A stretch of DNA of 64,000 nucleotides from Nitrospirota bacterium. Its GTDB lineage: Bacteria > Nitrospirota > Nitrospiria > Nitrospirales > Nitrospiraceae. The DNA lies in NCBI GenBank assembly GCA_018971525.1, contig JAGXAR010000008.1, positions 23,136-87,135 of the forward strand, in the 5' to 3' direction. A program made the position numbers and the translations under genes. The notes beneath the pieces were generated by a model. The model had not been told where the DNA came from. It ran no database searches and saw only the letters and a program-made list of their open reading frames with translations. Shown piece after piece: positions 53,934-63,015 of the stretch; positions within the stretch are counted from its first letter, which is position 1; every line of letters begins with the position of its first letter.

Positions 53934-54251
53934 TTAACCCAGCGTCCGCAGCAATGCTTGCATCTCAGGGACTAAGTCCACGCCTCCGTTGGATCGACCG
54001 GAGCGTGCGGCGTCGATGCCGGCTTGCAGGATGGGCTTCGCTTCGTCTTTCCGTCCCAAAGTAACCAGGGCGCGCCCGAGACCCAGGTGTGAGGCGACGT
54101 GGGTCGGGTCCAGCTGCGTGGCGACGGTCAGGTGCTCGACCGCTTCTTCGAGATTCCCGCCTTCCTGAATGAGCTTATTCCCGAGCCCGTAACGGCCGAG
54201 AAAGCCCTTTGGGTTTTTTGTGACCATCTGTCTGAACGCGTCAAGATCCAC
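53934..54251 (-). CDS. Small TPR protein
   Basis: 105 residues with two to three tetratricopeptide repeats: FLGRYGLGNKLIQEGGNLEEAVEHL, then ATQLDPTHVASHLGLGRALVTLGRKDEAK. It has no signal peptide and no other domain. TPRs bind partner proteins; the partner is unknown. It starts after the lipoprotein gene with a gap of about 95 bp. Confidence 0.8.
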   Translation of the reverse strand: MDLDAFRQMVTKNPKGFLGRYGLGNKLIQEGGNLEEAVEHLTVATQLDPTHVASHLGLGRALVTLGRKDEAKPILQAGIDAARSGRSNGGVDLVPEMQALLRTLG

Positions 54252-54346
54252 GCCGGCCTCCTCGTGATTGTAAGGCGCATGATACCACTGTGCCGAAGGA
54301 GAGAGCCAGACCTCCGGGGGGCCGCGAGCGGTGTTGTGGAGGGCTA

Positions 54347-55093
54347 CTAACGAGAAGCGTCTGAGAGCGGTCGAGAGACGGGAATTGCACGGTTAGATGG
54401 CCGGCGCACTCCGACCGAGACGGTGCGAATCGGGTGGTCTTGTGATTGAGCGCTGCTGGCCAGATAAAAGGGTGAGTCCTGAATCACTTGATTGAGCAGG
54501 GACGACAGGCAGGCTTCTGTAACCTGACCCTTTAACTGTTCGATGACGTCAGGGCTCGCCCCGAACAGATTGTAGTGCGCTGATCCGTTCGATGCTGCGG
54601 TGTATTGTTTGATCTGGCCGTCCCAACGTTCCATCTCAAGCACCATTTGGGTGCCGTAGTCGTAGTTGAGTGAGATGAACGGCGCCAATGTAAACATCGA
54701 TGCGCCGACCACAAAGCCTCGCCAGGCGGCTTGGCCCCCATGGGGCTCTACGTTGTTGTCGATCGTGAGGCGCATGGTGACGCGAGCCTGGTCCGCCGCC
54801 GGTTGAGTGTACCCTGATTGATAATGTTGAGAGAACAGGCGAGTGGCTTCGATGGCACCGAGTACCTGCCGTTCGAGGGTCGAAGGCGGAGCGATTTGTG
54901 CGCCATTTTGCGTGACATGCAGGGTTTCAAGCAAGAGAGGCACTCGTGCATCGGTGGCCACCGTGGCACTGGTAGGCGGTGCGGCGTCTGTGGGGATAGT
55001 CAGTTCGATCCAATGGGAACAGCCGGTTCCAAGACCCACGGTCATGGCGAGAACGGTGCTGATCAATGGTCGTGAAAAAATATGGGCCGTCAT
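54347..55093 (-). CDS. Outer-membrane-type lipoprotein, unknown function
   Basis: 248 residues from ATG 55093, which has a strong GGAAGGAGGC upstream; the open frame runs 30 codons further. The signal peptide has lipobox VGLGTGCS (Cys near 24). The rest contains LERQVLGAIEATRLFSQHY, a Gly-rich short hydrophobic segment GFVVGASMFTLAPFIS (near 140) and a C-terminal helix. No named family is recognised. It is 16 bp downstream of the PagL-type gene, so the two are probably one operon acting in the envelope. Confidence 0.8.
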   Translation of the reverse strand: MTAHIFSRPLISTVLAMTVGLGTGCSHWIELTIPTDAAPPTSATVATDARVPLLLETLHVTQNGAQIAPPSTLERQVLGAIEATRLFSQHYQSGYTQPAADQARVTMRLTIDNNVEPHGGQAAWRGFVVGASMFTLAPFISLNYDYGTQMVLEMERWDGQIKQYTAASNGSAHYNLFGASPDVIEQLKGQVTEACLSSLLNQVIQDSPFYLASSAQSQDHPIRTVSVGVRRPSNRAIPVSRPLSDASR

Positions 55094-55109
55094 CGTGCCT
55101 CCTTCCGAT

Positions 55110-55709
55110 TCAGAAAAAGAACGAGAAGCCGCCATAGGGCAGGCTGGCATTGAGTCCGAGATTCGGGTAGTGCGTGCCGGCATTGGAAATATGATTAAAG
55201 CGATAGCCGACGTTGAATGCGACTTGGTCGGTCAGGAAATAGGAGACCCCGAGGCCTGCCATCAAGACGAAGTTGAACTGGCTGGACTCCTCCGGGATCT
55301 TTCCTGCGAGATCGGTCCAAAAGGGCCCTCCGGCGAATTCGGCATAGGGCCGGATCCGGCCCAGTGCAACGAAGGTGTATTTGATTTTCGGGGCGAAGCC
55401 GACGCCGTGCGTGAGAAAGGGTTCCTGAAACTGGATATACACCATCTCGGCGCCAAGCGAGACTTGACCCCGATACCAACTGTTGCCGATGGGATCGGAC
55501 AGCGTCATCATCCAGGAGGGCATAAAGGCAGGCCCCTGTTGCTTCGTGGTCTGATCCCTCGTGAAACGATGAGGCAAGAGATACCCTCCTGAGAGGCTGA
55601 CTTCTTGTGTCCCCACCGTGATCCGGGGTGTGGGGTCGGCAGCGTGAACAGGGGAGGCCAGGGCAGCTATGAGCATGATCAAAAGGCTATATACCAGCAA
55701 TGTCCCCAC
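55110..55709 (-). CDS. PagL-type acyloxyacyl hydrolase (lipid A 3-O-deacylase)
   Basis: 199 residues with a signal peptide (LLIMLIAALASPVHA, ending near 23) and an 8-stranded barrel pattern ending in Phe (SFFF). The family catalytic motif is present as YRFNHISNAGTHYPNLGLN (His and Ser near 170-172), matching F-x-H-x-SNA of PagL. It would remove a 3-O-linked acyl chain from lipid A in the outer membrane. It starts an operon with the lipoprotein gene. Confidence 0.85.
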   Translation of the reverse strand: MGTLLVYSLLIMLIAALASPVHAADPTPRITVGTQEVSLSGGYLLPHRFTRDQTTKQQGPAFMPSWMMTLSDPIGNSWYRGQVSLGAEMVYIQFQEPFLTHGVGFAPKIKYTFVALGRIRPYAEFAGGPFWTDLAGKIPEESSQFNFVLMAGLGVSYFLTDQVAFNVGYRFNHISNAGTHYPNLGLNASLPYGGFSFFF

Positions 55710-55866
55710 CTATCTGCGAAGGTCGGCTCAGTATCCTGTCGGCTATTGGGAGGTGAAACTTGATGGACAGGTGTGACAGTCCCCACGGTAGCAGAGGATT
55801 TCAATCTGTCCAGTAAGTTACGAGATTCAGCCGGACGACTGGTATGAAACCGAGAAGAGGTAGGGC

Positions 55867-56640
55867 TTAGGGATGAGGAACAGATTGGCGGATATGGTTC
55901 AACGATTCGAGATCATGCCCCAACTCCGGCAGGTTGTAGTGTGTCGAGAGGAACACGACGCGTTCGAGGCAACGGATGGCCGATACTCGATCGGCAACGT
56001 GGACATACACGTCAGCCAATAGGCGCAGCACCGCGGCTTCGCCCGGGGCGTTCCCAAGCTTGACAAAGTGTTCGGACGCGTTGTTGAAACACTTCTCCGC
56101 CTTTCGCACGTCGCCGGCATCCAGAAATGTTTTCCCCAGCTGACTATAGGTGAGTGCCAGCCCTTCCTCATTGCCGACGATGCGATGCGCATCAAGGGCC
56201 TGGGTGAAGTAGGCGGTGGCTCCATCCCACTGTGTCCGGCGGGCCTCTTCCATCCCGAGGTTATGGTAGAGAATGCCGAGCGCCCGGTAATCGTTCAGGG
56301 GTGCGAGAAGGTCGAGGGCTTCGAGATAGTAAGGACGAGCCTTTTCCGGTGTGCCGGCCCCGACGTACAGGTTGCCGAGGTTCACGAGGGTATGGGCGAT
56401 AGCGTGCTGATTCCGTTCCGTTCGCTGGATCGTCAGCACTTCCCTGTAGCAGGCTTCTGCCTGCTCCAGGTCGCCCAAGAGGGCGCAGACATTGCCCAGA
56501 TTGCCCAGCGAATCGGAGAGGGCGGGGGAGTCATTGGCCAGGCGATCATCCGCGACTGCCTGTTCGTAGGCCGTTCTTGCCTGTGCCAGTTGGCCGCGGT
56601 GGAGGAAAATGCGCGCGCGATGTTTGTCGTCGTCTGACAT
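55867..56640 (-). CDS. TPR-repeat protein (Kinesin-light-chain type)
   Basis: 257 residues made of about five TPR repeats of 40 residues: SDSLGNLGNVCALLGDLEQA, then LVNLGNLYVGAGTPEKARPYY, ILYHNLGMEEARRTQWDGA, TYSQLGKTFLDAGDVRKAE and LRLLADVYVHVADRVSA. The longer 40-42 residue spacing fits the TPR_12 subtype. It has no signal peptide and is cytoplasmic. It is probably a scaffold. A palindromic element separates it from the next gene upstream. Confidence 0.85.
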   Translation of the reverse strand: MSDDDKHRARIFLHRGQLAQARTAYEQAVADDRLANDSPALSDSLGNLGNVCALLGDLEQAEACYREVLTIQRTERNQHAIAHTLVNLGNLYVGAGTPEKARPYYLEALDLLAPLNDYRALGILYHNLGMEEARRTQWDGATAYFTQALDAHRIVGNEEGLALTYSQLGKTFLDAGDVRKAEKCFNNASEHFVKLGNAPGEAAVLRLLADVYVHVADRVSAIRCLERVVFLSTHYNLPELGHDLESLNHIRQSVPHP

Positions 56641-56645
56641 TTCTT

Positions 56646-56696
56646 CGTGAAGCGTCGTTCGTATCTCGTATCTCGTCTGACGAGGAACGCTTCACG
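56646..56696. repeat. Palindromic CGTGAAGCGT element, copy B
   Basis: Arms CGTGAAGCGT (56646-56655) and ACGCTTCACG (56687-56696), with two TATCTCG units inside and a further TTTCACGAGATACG after the right arm. It matches copy A at 3-79. It lies in the gap between two minus-strand genes and touches the TPR gene's start codon region. Confidence 0.65.
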
Positions 56697-56717
56697 TTTC
56701 ACGAGATACGGGCCCCG

Positions 56718-57146
56718 CTAGTCTCCTCCCTTAGGCGTGTCGCGTCGAAACTCGACTTGAATCTCATCTTCTTCATCGAGCCCCAATCCATCCCGAAATG
56801 AACCGTAGAGTTCGGTGATCTGCTCGACGTCTGCTCGATGCTTCCCTTCAGCGGAGGCCAGAAAGGTTTCGCAGAGCCGGAGGCCGGTCTGGAAATGATG
56901 CGCAATGGTCTCTTCCGTCACCTGCTGCCAGGTGATGAAGATACAGAAGGCCTGGAAGGAATGGGCCTGTGGATAGCGAGCGCTGAGCGCAAGGAGTTGT
57001 TCGTAGGCCGCTCGGGCAGTGGAGCCGGCGTTCGAGGAAAAAATTGCTTCGGCTTCGGCAGCGTCGTCCCAGTCAGGACCGAGTTCGTTGTTGGTTTCTG
57101 CTCGGCTGAACGATTGCTGAGCGGCAAGAGCTGGATCGAATTGCAT
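56718..57146 (-). CDS. Uncharacterised helical protein
   Basis: 142 residues from ATG 57146, preceded by AAAGAGGGA; the frame extends 19 codons more. Predicted mostly helical: TARAAYEQLLALSARYP (TPR-like) and HFQTGLRLCETFLASAEG, with an acidic tail. There is no signal peptide and no family I can name. It is divergent from the nitroreductase gene. Confidence 0.7.
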   Translation of the reverse strand: MQFDPALAAQQSFSRAETNNELGPDWDDAAEAEAIFSSNAGSTARAAYEQLLALSARYPQAHSFQAFCIFITWQQVTEETIAHHFQTGLRLCETFLASAEGKHRADVEQITELYGSFRDGLGLDEEDEIQVEFRRDTPKGGD

Positions 57147-57257
57147 GAGTCCCTCTTTGGTGATGCTGACTGCAGCATACGCGCGGGGAGAAATGGAGGT
57201 CAATGTGTGCGTTTACTTTCCTTCCTGCTGCTCTGTAGACTGGGACGGACTATTACG

Positions 57258-59000
57258 ATGGCCACAGAAATCCCTCTGTATCGTGAACCAGCCGAGACTG
57301 CGCCGACCGATCCTATCGATCGCGTGATCCGTTATCACGTCCAGACCAAGCATCATTTCAACCGCTATGCCCGCTCGCTCGGGCATCTGGATTGGGCGAG
57401 CCAGCCTGATCCGTTCAGGCGATTTGGCGGGAGCGAGCTAATTTCTCTTCCATTGCTGAAGCCGGACGAAGAGCCGCTGTCGCCACCCTACGACGCGATC
57501 TATGAGCGAGGAGCTGTGGTAGCCAAGGCGGTCACATTACCCGCCCTCTCACGGTTTCTGGAATTTTCCCTCGCCCTGTCTGCGTGGAAAAAGGCAGGGG
57601 ACATGCAATGGGCTCTGCGGAGCAATCCATCCTCCGGCAACCTCCATCCGACGGAAGGTTATCTGGTGTTGCCGCAGCTGGACGGGCTGGATCTGAAAGC
57701 GGGTCTCTATCACTATGCGCCGAAGGAACATGGACTCGAGTTCCGGGCGGAGTTTCCCGCCGGGCAAGTCGCTCGTTTGCTGGCCCCGTTTCCACAAGAC
57801 TCATTTCTCTTTGGTCTGACTTCCGTTCATTGGCGGGAAGCCTGGAAATATGGGGAGCGGGCGTTCCGTTACTGCAACCATGACGTTGGCCATGCGATCG
57901 GGACAGCGCGGATTGCCGCTGCGACGCTTGGCTGGAACATGGCGCTCCTGGATGGCATGTCACAAGAGACTGTCGCGATGCTGTTGGGGACCGATCGCAC
58001 CGATGACTTTGCTGATGCTGAGCCGGAACATCCTGATTGCCTGGCAGTGGTCTGGCCATTGGGGGAGGTGAAATGCGATACCGAGTCCGCCATTCCATTG
58101 CTTTTAGATCCGGAGATATCTCGAAAGCTTGTGGCGACAAGCTGGCACGGGAAAGCTAACCGGCTGAGTCGTGAACATGGTGTCCATTGGGACATTATTG
58201 ATGAAGCGGCCGAAGCGAGTTGGAAGCTTTCGGACGAGCGTCTTTCAGCCGCCGGTTCGAGAGCGTATGCGAACGACGCTTCACGAGAGACGTACGACGC
58301 TGGCTCGTCCGCGGGGCAGCTCATTCGGCAACGCCGGAGCGCCGTCTCGTTTGACGGCAAGACGTCAATTACAATCGCTACCTTCTTTCGGATGTTGGGC
58401 CGTGTCATGCCTTCGGCGGAGTTGTCTCAACCGGACCGCCCGATGCCGTGGGACGTCTTGCCGTGGAAGCCTGCGATTCATCTCCTGCTGTTCGTGCATC
58501 GCGTGGATGGATTGACCCCGGGGCTCTATGTCCTGGTCCGCGATCGGGAGAAGTCACCGTTGCTCCAGCAGTCGATGAACGAGGAGCTGATCTGGACTCC
58601 GGTCCCCGGCTGCCCGGATACGTTGCCGCTGTATTGGCTATTGGAGGGCGATGCGAAGAAGGCGGCCATTCAAATCAGTTGCCATCAGGATATCGCGGGA
58701 GACAGTGCCTTCTCGCTGGGGATGATTGCCGAGTTTGAAGGGCGCTTGCGGGAGGGAGGAGCTTGGTGGTATCCACGCCTATTCTGGGAGGCGGGTCTGC
58801 TGGGACAGGTGCTGTATCTTGAGGCGGAGGCGGCAGGGGTGCGAGGTACCGGGATCGGCTGCTTCTTTGACGATCCGGTCCATGAGATCGTGGGGATCAA
58901 GGGACGTTCGTTCCAGTCGCTCTATCATTTTACGGTAGGCGGACCGGTTGAGGATGAACGATTGATGACGCTGCCGGCCTATCATCATCTAAGCAGGTGA
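57258..59000 (+). CDS. SagB-type tandem nitroreductase-fold protein
   Basis: 580 residues from ATG 57258; the open frame extends far upstream antisense to the previous gene and is not used. Two flavin-dependent nitroreductase-like domains are present. The N-terminal one (about 75-300) has LRSNPSSGNLHPTEGYLVLP and ERAFRYCNHDVGHAIGTARIAA. The C-terminal one (about 350-570) has LIRQRRSAVSFDG and AWWYPRLFWEAGLLGQVLYL, with GVRGTGIGCFFDD. The first resembles SagB-type dehydrogenases of azole peptide clusters, but no precursor or YcaO partner is nearby. The linker (about 335-348) contains a palindromic-element fragment in frame. Electron donor and substrate are unknown. Confidence 0.85.
   Translation: MATEIPLYREPAETAPTDPIDRVIRYHVQTKHHFNRYARSLGHLDWASQPDPFRRFGGSELISLPLLKPDEEPLSPPYDAIYERGAVVAKAVTLPALSRFLEFSLALSAWKKAGDMQWALRSNPSSGNLHPTEGYLVLPQLDGLDLKAGLYHYAPKEHGLEFRAEFPAGQVARLLAPFPQDSFLFGLTSVHWREAWKYGERAFRYCNHDVGHAIGTARIAAATLGWNMALLDGMSQETVAMLLGTDRTDDFADAEPEHPDCLAVVWPLGEVKCDTESAIPLLLDPEISRKLVATSWHGKANRLSREHGVHWDIIDEAAEASWKLSDERLSAAGSRAYANDASRETYDAGSSAGQLIRQRRSAVSFDGKTSITIATFFRMLGRVMPSAELSQPDRPMPWDVLPWKPAIHLLLFVHRVDGLTPGLYVLVRDREKSPLLQQSMNEELIWTPVPGCPDTLPLYWLLEGDAKKAAIQISCHQDIAGDSAFSLGMIAEFEGRLREGGAWWYPRLFWEAGLLGQVLYLEAEAAGVRGTGIGCFFDDPVHEIVGIKGRSFQSLYHFTVGGPVEDERLMTLPAYHHLSR
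58262..58300 (+). repeat. In-frame fragment of the palindromic element
   Basis: CGAACGACGCTTCACGA (58270-58286) is identical over 17 bases to the reverse complement of copy B, and it is followed by a GAGACGTACGACG-like end. It encodes part of the linker ANDASRETYD between the two nitroreductase domains, where extra residues would be tolerated. Confidence 0.5.
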
Positions 59001-59046
59001 CATCATATAGCATATTATATTTCAATTATTTGGAGTCTCTTGCCTC

Positions 59047-59901
59047 ATGTTTAAAATTAAGAAAAAATCAGACAAGCCAAAGCCCACGATCCTCTATAAC
59101 GTCATTGAAGACTACTCTGAGTTCGACGCGCCGGGGAATGTGACCGCCTGCGCCATGACGCACCAGGAGGATCTTCCCGGGCATGCGAAAGTCTTGTCGG
59201 AAAGCTATGAGATTCCGCTGGAGACGATGACCGCCCTGCTGACGGATGGGGGGGTCTATGTCTATCCGCAGATCGGGGGGTTGCTCACGCGAGGGTTGTT
59301 TTCCTGCTTCATCGATCCTGCCGGTGGCGCGCCCAAACAGACCTTCGTCCTGGACCTCATGCAGTTTGCCGAGGCGGAGCAATTGGCCCGCGCGCGATCA
59401 CTGGCTCTTCCTGACGCCGCGTTGCAGGTCTTCACGCGCACGTTGCCGGATGAATTAAAGACGAAACTTCAGCAGAAAAATCTCGGACTCGACTACCGGA
59501 CATTGGATCGCGCAGTCGCGAAAGGCGGAGACATCAAGTACATCGATTTCCGCAAGGACTGGTCCCCGCATTTCAAGCGACTCTGCATCATGCCGGACGG
59601 GCGATTGGTTGAGACGGGAGGACTGGAGGAGTTCGCACAGCTCCATGGCATTACCGCGACACAGGCCAAGACGCTGGTCGAGCAGGGAGGCACGCTGGAA
59701 GTGAACGGGGAAATCCTGGCTTGTCAGATTGTGAATGGTCAGCCGGCCGTGGCCCGATTTACTGCGAAAAACTATGCGAAGGCCAAGGAGTTGGTCGCGA
59801 CGAAAGGGCTCCATATCATGGATGCCTTGAGCGAAGTGGCATACAACGATCCGGTCATGATGCGCTCGTTGGTCAGGAAAGAACTTGGTGGAGGCCGATG
59901 A
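59047..59901 (+). CDS. Uncharacterised protein of 284 residues
   Basis: It starts with a Lys-rich stretch MFKIKKKSDKPKP and has no signal peptide or membrane helix. Segments such as VIEDYSEFDAPGNVTACAM, RKDWSPHFKRLCIMPDGRLV and GGTLEVNGEILACQIVNGQP are distinctive, but I cannot assign a family. A small domain near 195-250 may be beta-rich. It follows the nitroreductase gene after a 46-bp AT-rich gap and precedes a small lipoprotein gene by 49 bp, so the three may be an operon. Confidence 0.75.
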   Translation: MFKIKKKSDKPKPTILYNVIEDYSEFDAPGNVTACAMTHQEDLPGHAKVLSESYEIPLETMTALLTDGGVYVYPQIGGLLTRGLFSCFIDPAGGAPKQTFVLDLMQFAEAEQLARARSLALPDAALQVFTRTLPDELKTKLQQKNLGLDYRTLDRAVAKGGDIKYIDFRKDWSPHFKRLCIMPDGRLVETGGLEEFAQLHGITATQAKTLVEQGGTLEVNGEILACQIVNGQPAVARFTAKNYAKAKELVATKGLHIMDALSEVAYNDPVMMRSLVRKELGGGR

Positions 59902-59950
59902 GCCGACGGAATCCGTCCATTCGCACCGATGGCGGCAGCCGGACGCCGTG

Positions 59951-60367
59951 ATGGCTCGATCGCGTGGTTTTCTTATCATCACGCTTCTCGTCGCGGGCTG
60001 TGCGGCACCCAAACCGATTCTCTATCCCAATGCGCATTTACAGCAGGTCGGTGAGGAGGTGGCGGATCGGGATATCGACGAGTGCCGCGAGATGGCCAAA
60101 GGTGCCGGCGCGACTGCGAGCCAAGGCAAGAGCGGGCAGGTTGCCGGCAGCACCGCAGCAGGTGGCGCCATTGGATCAGCCAGTGGTGCAGTCGGCGGAG
60201 CTGTGGTTGGACGTCCAGGTGTCGGCGCGATGGTTGGAGCAGCCGGTGGTGCGACAGCAGGGTTCCTGCGCGGACTCTTTCGCCGCTCGCCTCCGAGCAA
60301 TGCCTATAAGCAGTTTGTGCAGCGCTGTCTTAAGGAACGGGGGTACGATCCGGTCGGATGGGAGTGA
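59951..60367 (+). CDS. Small lipoprotein with glycine-zipper segment
   Basis: 138 residues from ATG 59951; the frame extends 22 codons upstream inside the previous gene's end. The signal peptide FLIITLLVAGC has a lipobox Cys near 17. A long Gly/Ala run (about 60-105: AAGGAIGSASGAVGGAVVG and following) is a glycine zipper like those of membrane-inserting small lipoproteins. It ends with VQRCLKERGYDPVGWE. Its 3' end overlaps the convergent VanZ-like gene. Confidence 0.75.
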   Translation: MARSRGFLIITLLVAGCAAPKPILYPNAHLQQVGEEVADRDIDECREMAKGAGATASQGKSGQVAGSTAAGGAIGSASGAVGGAVVGRPGVGAMVGAAGGATAGFLRGLFRRSPPSNAYKQFVQRCLKERGYDPVGWE

Positions 60368-60833
60368 GAGTCGGATTCTGCTGGGCTGGCAAGGCGCTCT
60401 TCCTGGAGAGGGAAAAGTGGACCCCGATGAGCGTTCCGGTCACATTGGTGATGACGTCGAAGATTGAGGGAAAGCGATTGTGGCAATAGACTTGATAGAA
60501 CTCAATGCCGAGTGAAAGCGTGCCACCGATCCCGGCAGCGAGGAGCAATTGCCGTGAAAGGCTGGAAGAGGTGAGGAGCCGGCTCAGAAAATAACCAAGA
60601 GGAAAAAAGAGCGCCGTATTCCCGACAATGTCGGAGAAGATGTCGATAAGGTATTTTGGTGACCGGAAATCTTCAGCGGTCGGCACCCACTTGATATATT
60701 CCCAGTGCGAGTGCCCCACAAAGTTGCTCAGGGGCAATACCCCCACCATAAGAATAAGCACGATCCAGAGGATAAGGCAGCTCAGGTCTTGCGTTCTTGG
60801 ACGAGTACTCATTTCGAACACCGGGCTTTTCAT
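60330..60833 (-). CDS. VanZ-like membrane protein
   Basis: 167 residues from ATG 60833 (another ATG at 60812). About four membrane helices with the VanZ features DIVGNTALFFPLGYFLSRLL and GIEFYQVYCHNRFPSIFDVITNVTG, whose charged residues are conserved in the family. VanZ gives low-level teicoplanin resistance in enterococci. Most homologues are of unknown function. It overlaps the lipoprotein gene by 38 bp, tail to tail. Confidence 0.85.
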   Translation of the reverse strand: MKSPVFEMSTRPRTQDLSCLILWIVLILMVGVLPLSNFVGHSHWEYIKWVPTAEDFRSPKYLIDIFSDIVGNTALFFPLGYFLSRLLTSSSLSRQLLLAAGIGGTLSLGIEFYQVYCHNRFPSIFDVITNVTGTLIGVHFSLSRKSALPAQQNPTLTPIRPDRTPVP

Positions 60834-60962
60834 CTTGCCAGAATCATGACGAAACGGCGGTCCTATTGCCAGGCATTTGCACCTTCTAACGGCAAGACTG
60901 AGGTAAGCGACCGTAAGCTGCAATGATGATGAGTCCGAAGAAATTCGGTTGAATCGTGACTG

Positions 60963-61325
60963 CTAGCGGGCGAGTTCTTCGTTGACGGCTTGGACGAGCT
61001 TGTCGAGGTCGAAGGGTTTTTCGAAGACGCGACGGGCCCCAAACAGTTTCGCGACGTCGAGGAAATTGCGGTCGCCTTGCGCGCCGGTCATGGCGATCAC
61101 CTTCGCGTCGAGATATTCCCGCGTCAGTTGCAACGTGGTTTCGAGGCCGTCGGTTCCCGGCATGAGAATGTCCATGAGGACCAGGTCGACTTTGTTCTGC
61201 TGGTAAAGGGTCAAGCCCTCCTGACCATCGCGGGCTTCGAGCACACGGTGGTTGGCCCTCTCAAGGACTTCCTTCAGGAGGCTCCGGATCGATTCTTCGT
61301 CGTCGATAACAAGGATTGTGGCCAT
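60963..61325 (-). CDS. Single-domain response regulator
   Basis: 120 residues from ATG 61325, only a receiver domain. The acidic pocket is ILVIDDEESIR (Asp-Asp), the phospho-acceptor LVLMDILMPGTDG (Asp near 51), the switch Thr in VIAMTGAQ and the Lys in VFEKPFD. CheY-like or Spo0F-like; no kinase gene adjoins it, so its pathway is unknown. Confidence 0.93.
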   Translation of the reverse strand: MATILVIDDEESIRSLLKEVLERANHRVLEARDGQEGLTLYQQNKVDLVLMDILMPGTDGLETTLQLTREYLDAKVIAMTGAQGDRNFLDVAKLFGARRVFEKPFDLDKLVQAVNEELAR

Positions 61326-61502
61326 AGATAGCGTACCGCCCATTCCTTTTTTCCGATCTTACCTGTGTTGGATTCTCCTGTCTAGTAGACGTTTCAAACG
61401 TGATTATTCCCAGGTGGGGCAGAGACCGAGGGTGTATCTCTCTTGGCCGGTCCTCAGATCGGCACCAGCCTTGAACCGTGTTGGTAGGGGAGACTGTCCG
61501 GA

Positions 61503-61892
61503 TCACTTCTTGTCGCAGGCAACTTTCCACAGAGCGTCACCAACACTACCCGCTTGAACTGATTCCCACTTTTGTTCATCGGCGTCGCTATAAACCACCG
61601 TACCGCTCCCCATGTTTCCGGAGAAGTACGTCAACTCAAGCCGCCGAGTGCGCTCTTCTCTACAGTCGTATTCGCGTTGCGACTCTCTAGATAAAAACGA
61701 GGTGTCCCACACGGCTTGTATAGTCTTGAAGTCGTACAATGCCCACATCTTCACCAGATCGCCCTTGCCACGAATGGTGTCTGGATCGACGTATACAGTT
61801 TCTCCTGAGTTGTTGGCATCAACCAACACCCATTCCGCATAGGCCGGTCCACTACTCAGGAGTAGCAGGACCATCAAGAAGAGTCGTGTCAT
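61503..61892 (-). CDS. Secreted surface-adhesin-E-like protein
   Basis: 129 residues from ATG 61892, with GGAGGG seven bases upstream; an ATG six bases earlier would touch it. The signal peptide (FLMVLLLLSSGPAYA) is followed by a domain with VYVDPDTIRGKGDLVKMWAL, REYDCREERTRRLEL and GDALWKVACDKK. The conserved pair of cysteines and the overall pattern match the Adhesin_E family (PF16747 type). It is likely periplasmic or surface located. Such proteins are common small exported proteins with no clear role outside Haemophilus. Confidence 0.8.
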   Translation of the reverse strand: MTRLFLMVLLLLSSGPAYAEWVLVDANNSGETVYVDPDTIRGKGDLVKMWALYDFKTIQAVWDTSFLSRESQREYDCREERTRRLELTYFSGNMGSGTVVYSDADEQKWESVQAGSVGDALWKVACDKK

Positions 61893-62095
61893 TCGCATCC
61901 CTCCAAGTGGGGTCGTCACGGTTGGGGAATTGTGCGCTCCGCTTGAGGGAAGGTCAACTGGAACGGTATCAAAGACGCAACCTGGTTGCTGAATTATACG
62001 TTTTTCCTTCGCCCTCCCTGTTGCACATTCCCTAGGTACATCTTAGAATCGGGATTCCCCGCTGTGAGGCTCCCATTGGAACCATTTCAACCGGC

Positions 62096-62836
62096 ATGAG
62101 TTGGACTCAAGATAGACCTACTCAAGAAGGCGTATATTCGTTTCGTCGCGCCAAAAACAAGCCACCTCAGCAAGTTACGATAAAAGGTGACAAGGTCGTC
62201 TTTGACTCTGGGAACATCAAAGACCTGGTGAACGTGAAGGGTCAATGGCTCGGTCCTGTTGATCCCTCCGAACACTTGAGGAATAAAAAACGACAAGAAG
62301 AAAAACCTGGGTTCTTCAAACGGTGTCTACAATCAGTTGCTGGTCGTCTTGTTGGTGCTATCGGAACGATTTTCCTTGCGATTCTGCTTAGTAAATTGTC
62401 AATCACAGAGTCGAAATTAGTTTATGTTGGCGAGCGCCCTCCGGTACCGGAGATTGTCGAAACTAAGTTGGAAAACGGAAGGGAAGTACTACACGTAAAA
62501 CATTCGATCGCTTTCAGGAATTACGGGTTACCTAGCGATCACGTGGACAGGATTGAAATAGCAAGAGATGGCCTACATCCGGCCCCGCTGGAGGTTAAAG
62601 TTCTTCACGTTGATGGGACAGAATTAGGATGGCTGGAGCGAAAAGAAATTAAATATGAAGCCTTAATCTATTTCGACCAGAACGATATGCTCAGGCCGGA
62701 TGAAAAGGAAAGGGAGACGACTTTCAGAACATATTTCTATGGTTCGAAAGGCAATGAAATCTATGGAGGCGCCTTAATTGTTTATCTCTTCAGGTGCCCT
62801 GACGGCAGACTCTGCGTGAATCGTAACCCAATCTGA
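62096..62836 (+). CDS. Uncharacterised membrane protein
   Basis: 246 residues. A soluble N-terminal part (1-75) with TQEGVYSFRRAKNKPPQQV is followed by one membrane helix (LVGAIGTIFLAILLSKLSI, about 85-104) and a beta-rich C-terminal domain with HSIAFRNYGLPSDHVDRIEI. The gene is clearly more AT-rich than the rest of the window, as is the next one, which could mean recent transfer. No family recognised. Confidence 0.7.
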   Translation: MSWTQDRPTQEGVYSFRRAKNKPPQQVTIKGDKVVFDSGNIKDLVNVKGQWLGPVDPSEHLRNKKRQEEKPGFFKRCLQSVAGRLVGAIGTIFLAILLSKLSITESKLVYVGERPPVPEIVETKLENGREVLHVKHSIAFRNYGLPSDHVDRIEIARDGLHPAPLEVKVLHVDGTELGWLERKEIKYEALIYFDQNDMLRPDEKERETTFRTYFYGSKGNEIYGGALIVYLFRCPDGRLCVNRNPI

Positions 62837-63015
62837 GCTTGGCCTAACCAGACCACGCCCTCGCCTTGCGGTTTGATCGTCTCCCTCATACAATGAGCCT
62901 CCCTGCGAGGCCCCTATGCCCTTACCGCCGCTGCCCTGTGTGAACCTACCGAGACCGCGTGGTTGAGAGAAGGAAAACTATGAGATGGTGCGAGTCGTTA
63001 GACGGAGTACGCTAG

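Noticed and set aside
57258..59000. Azole-forming RiPP cluster around the SagB-type protein
   Set aside because: No YcaO cyclodehydratase, E1-like partner or precursor gene is found within reach, so only a similarity in fold is claimed.
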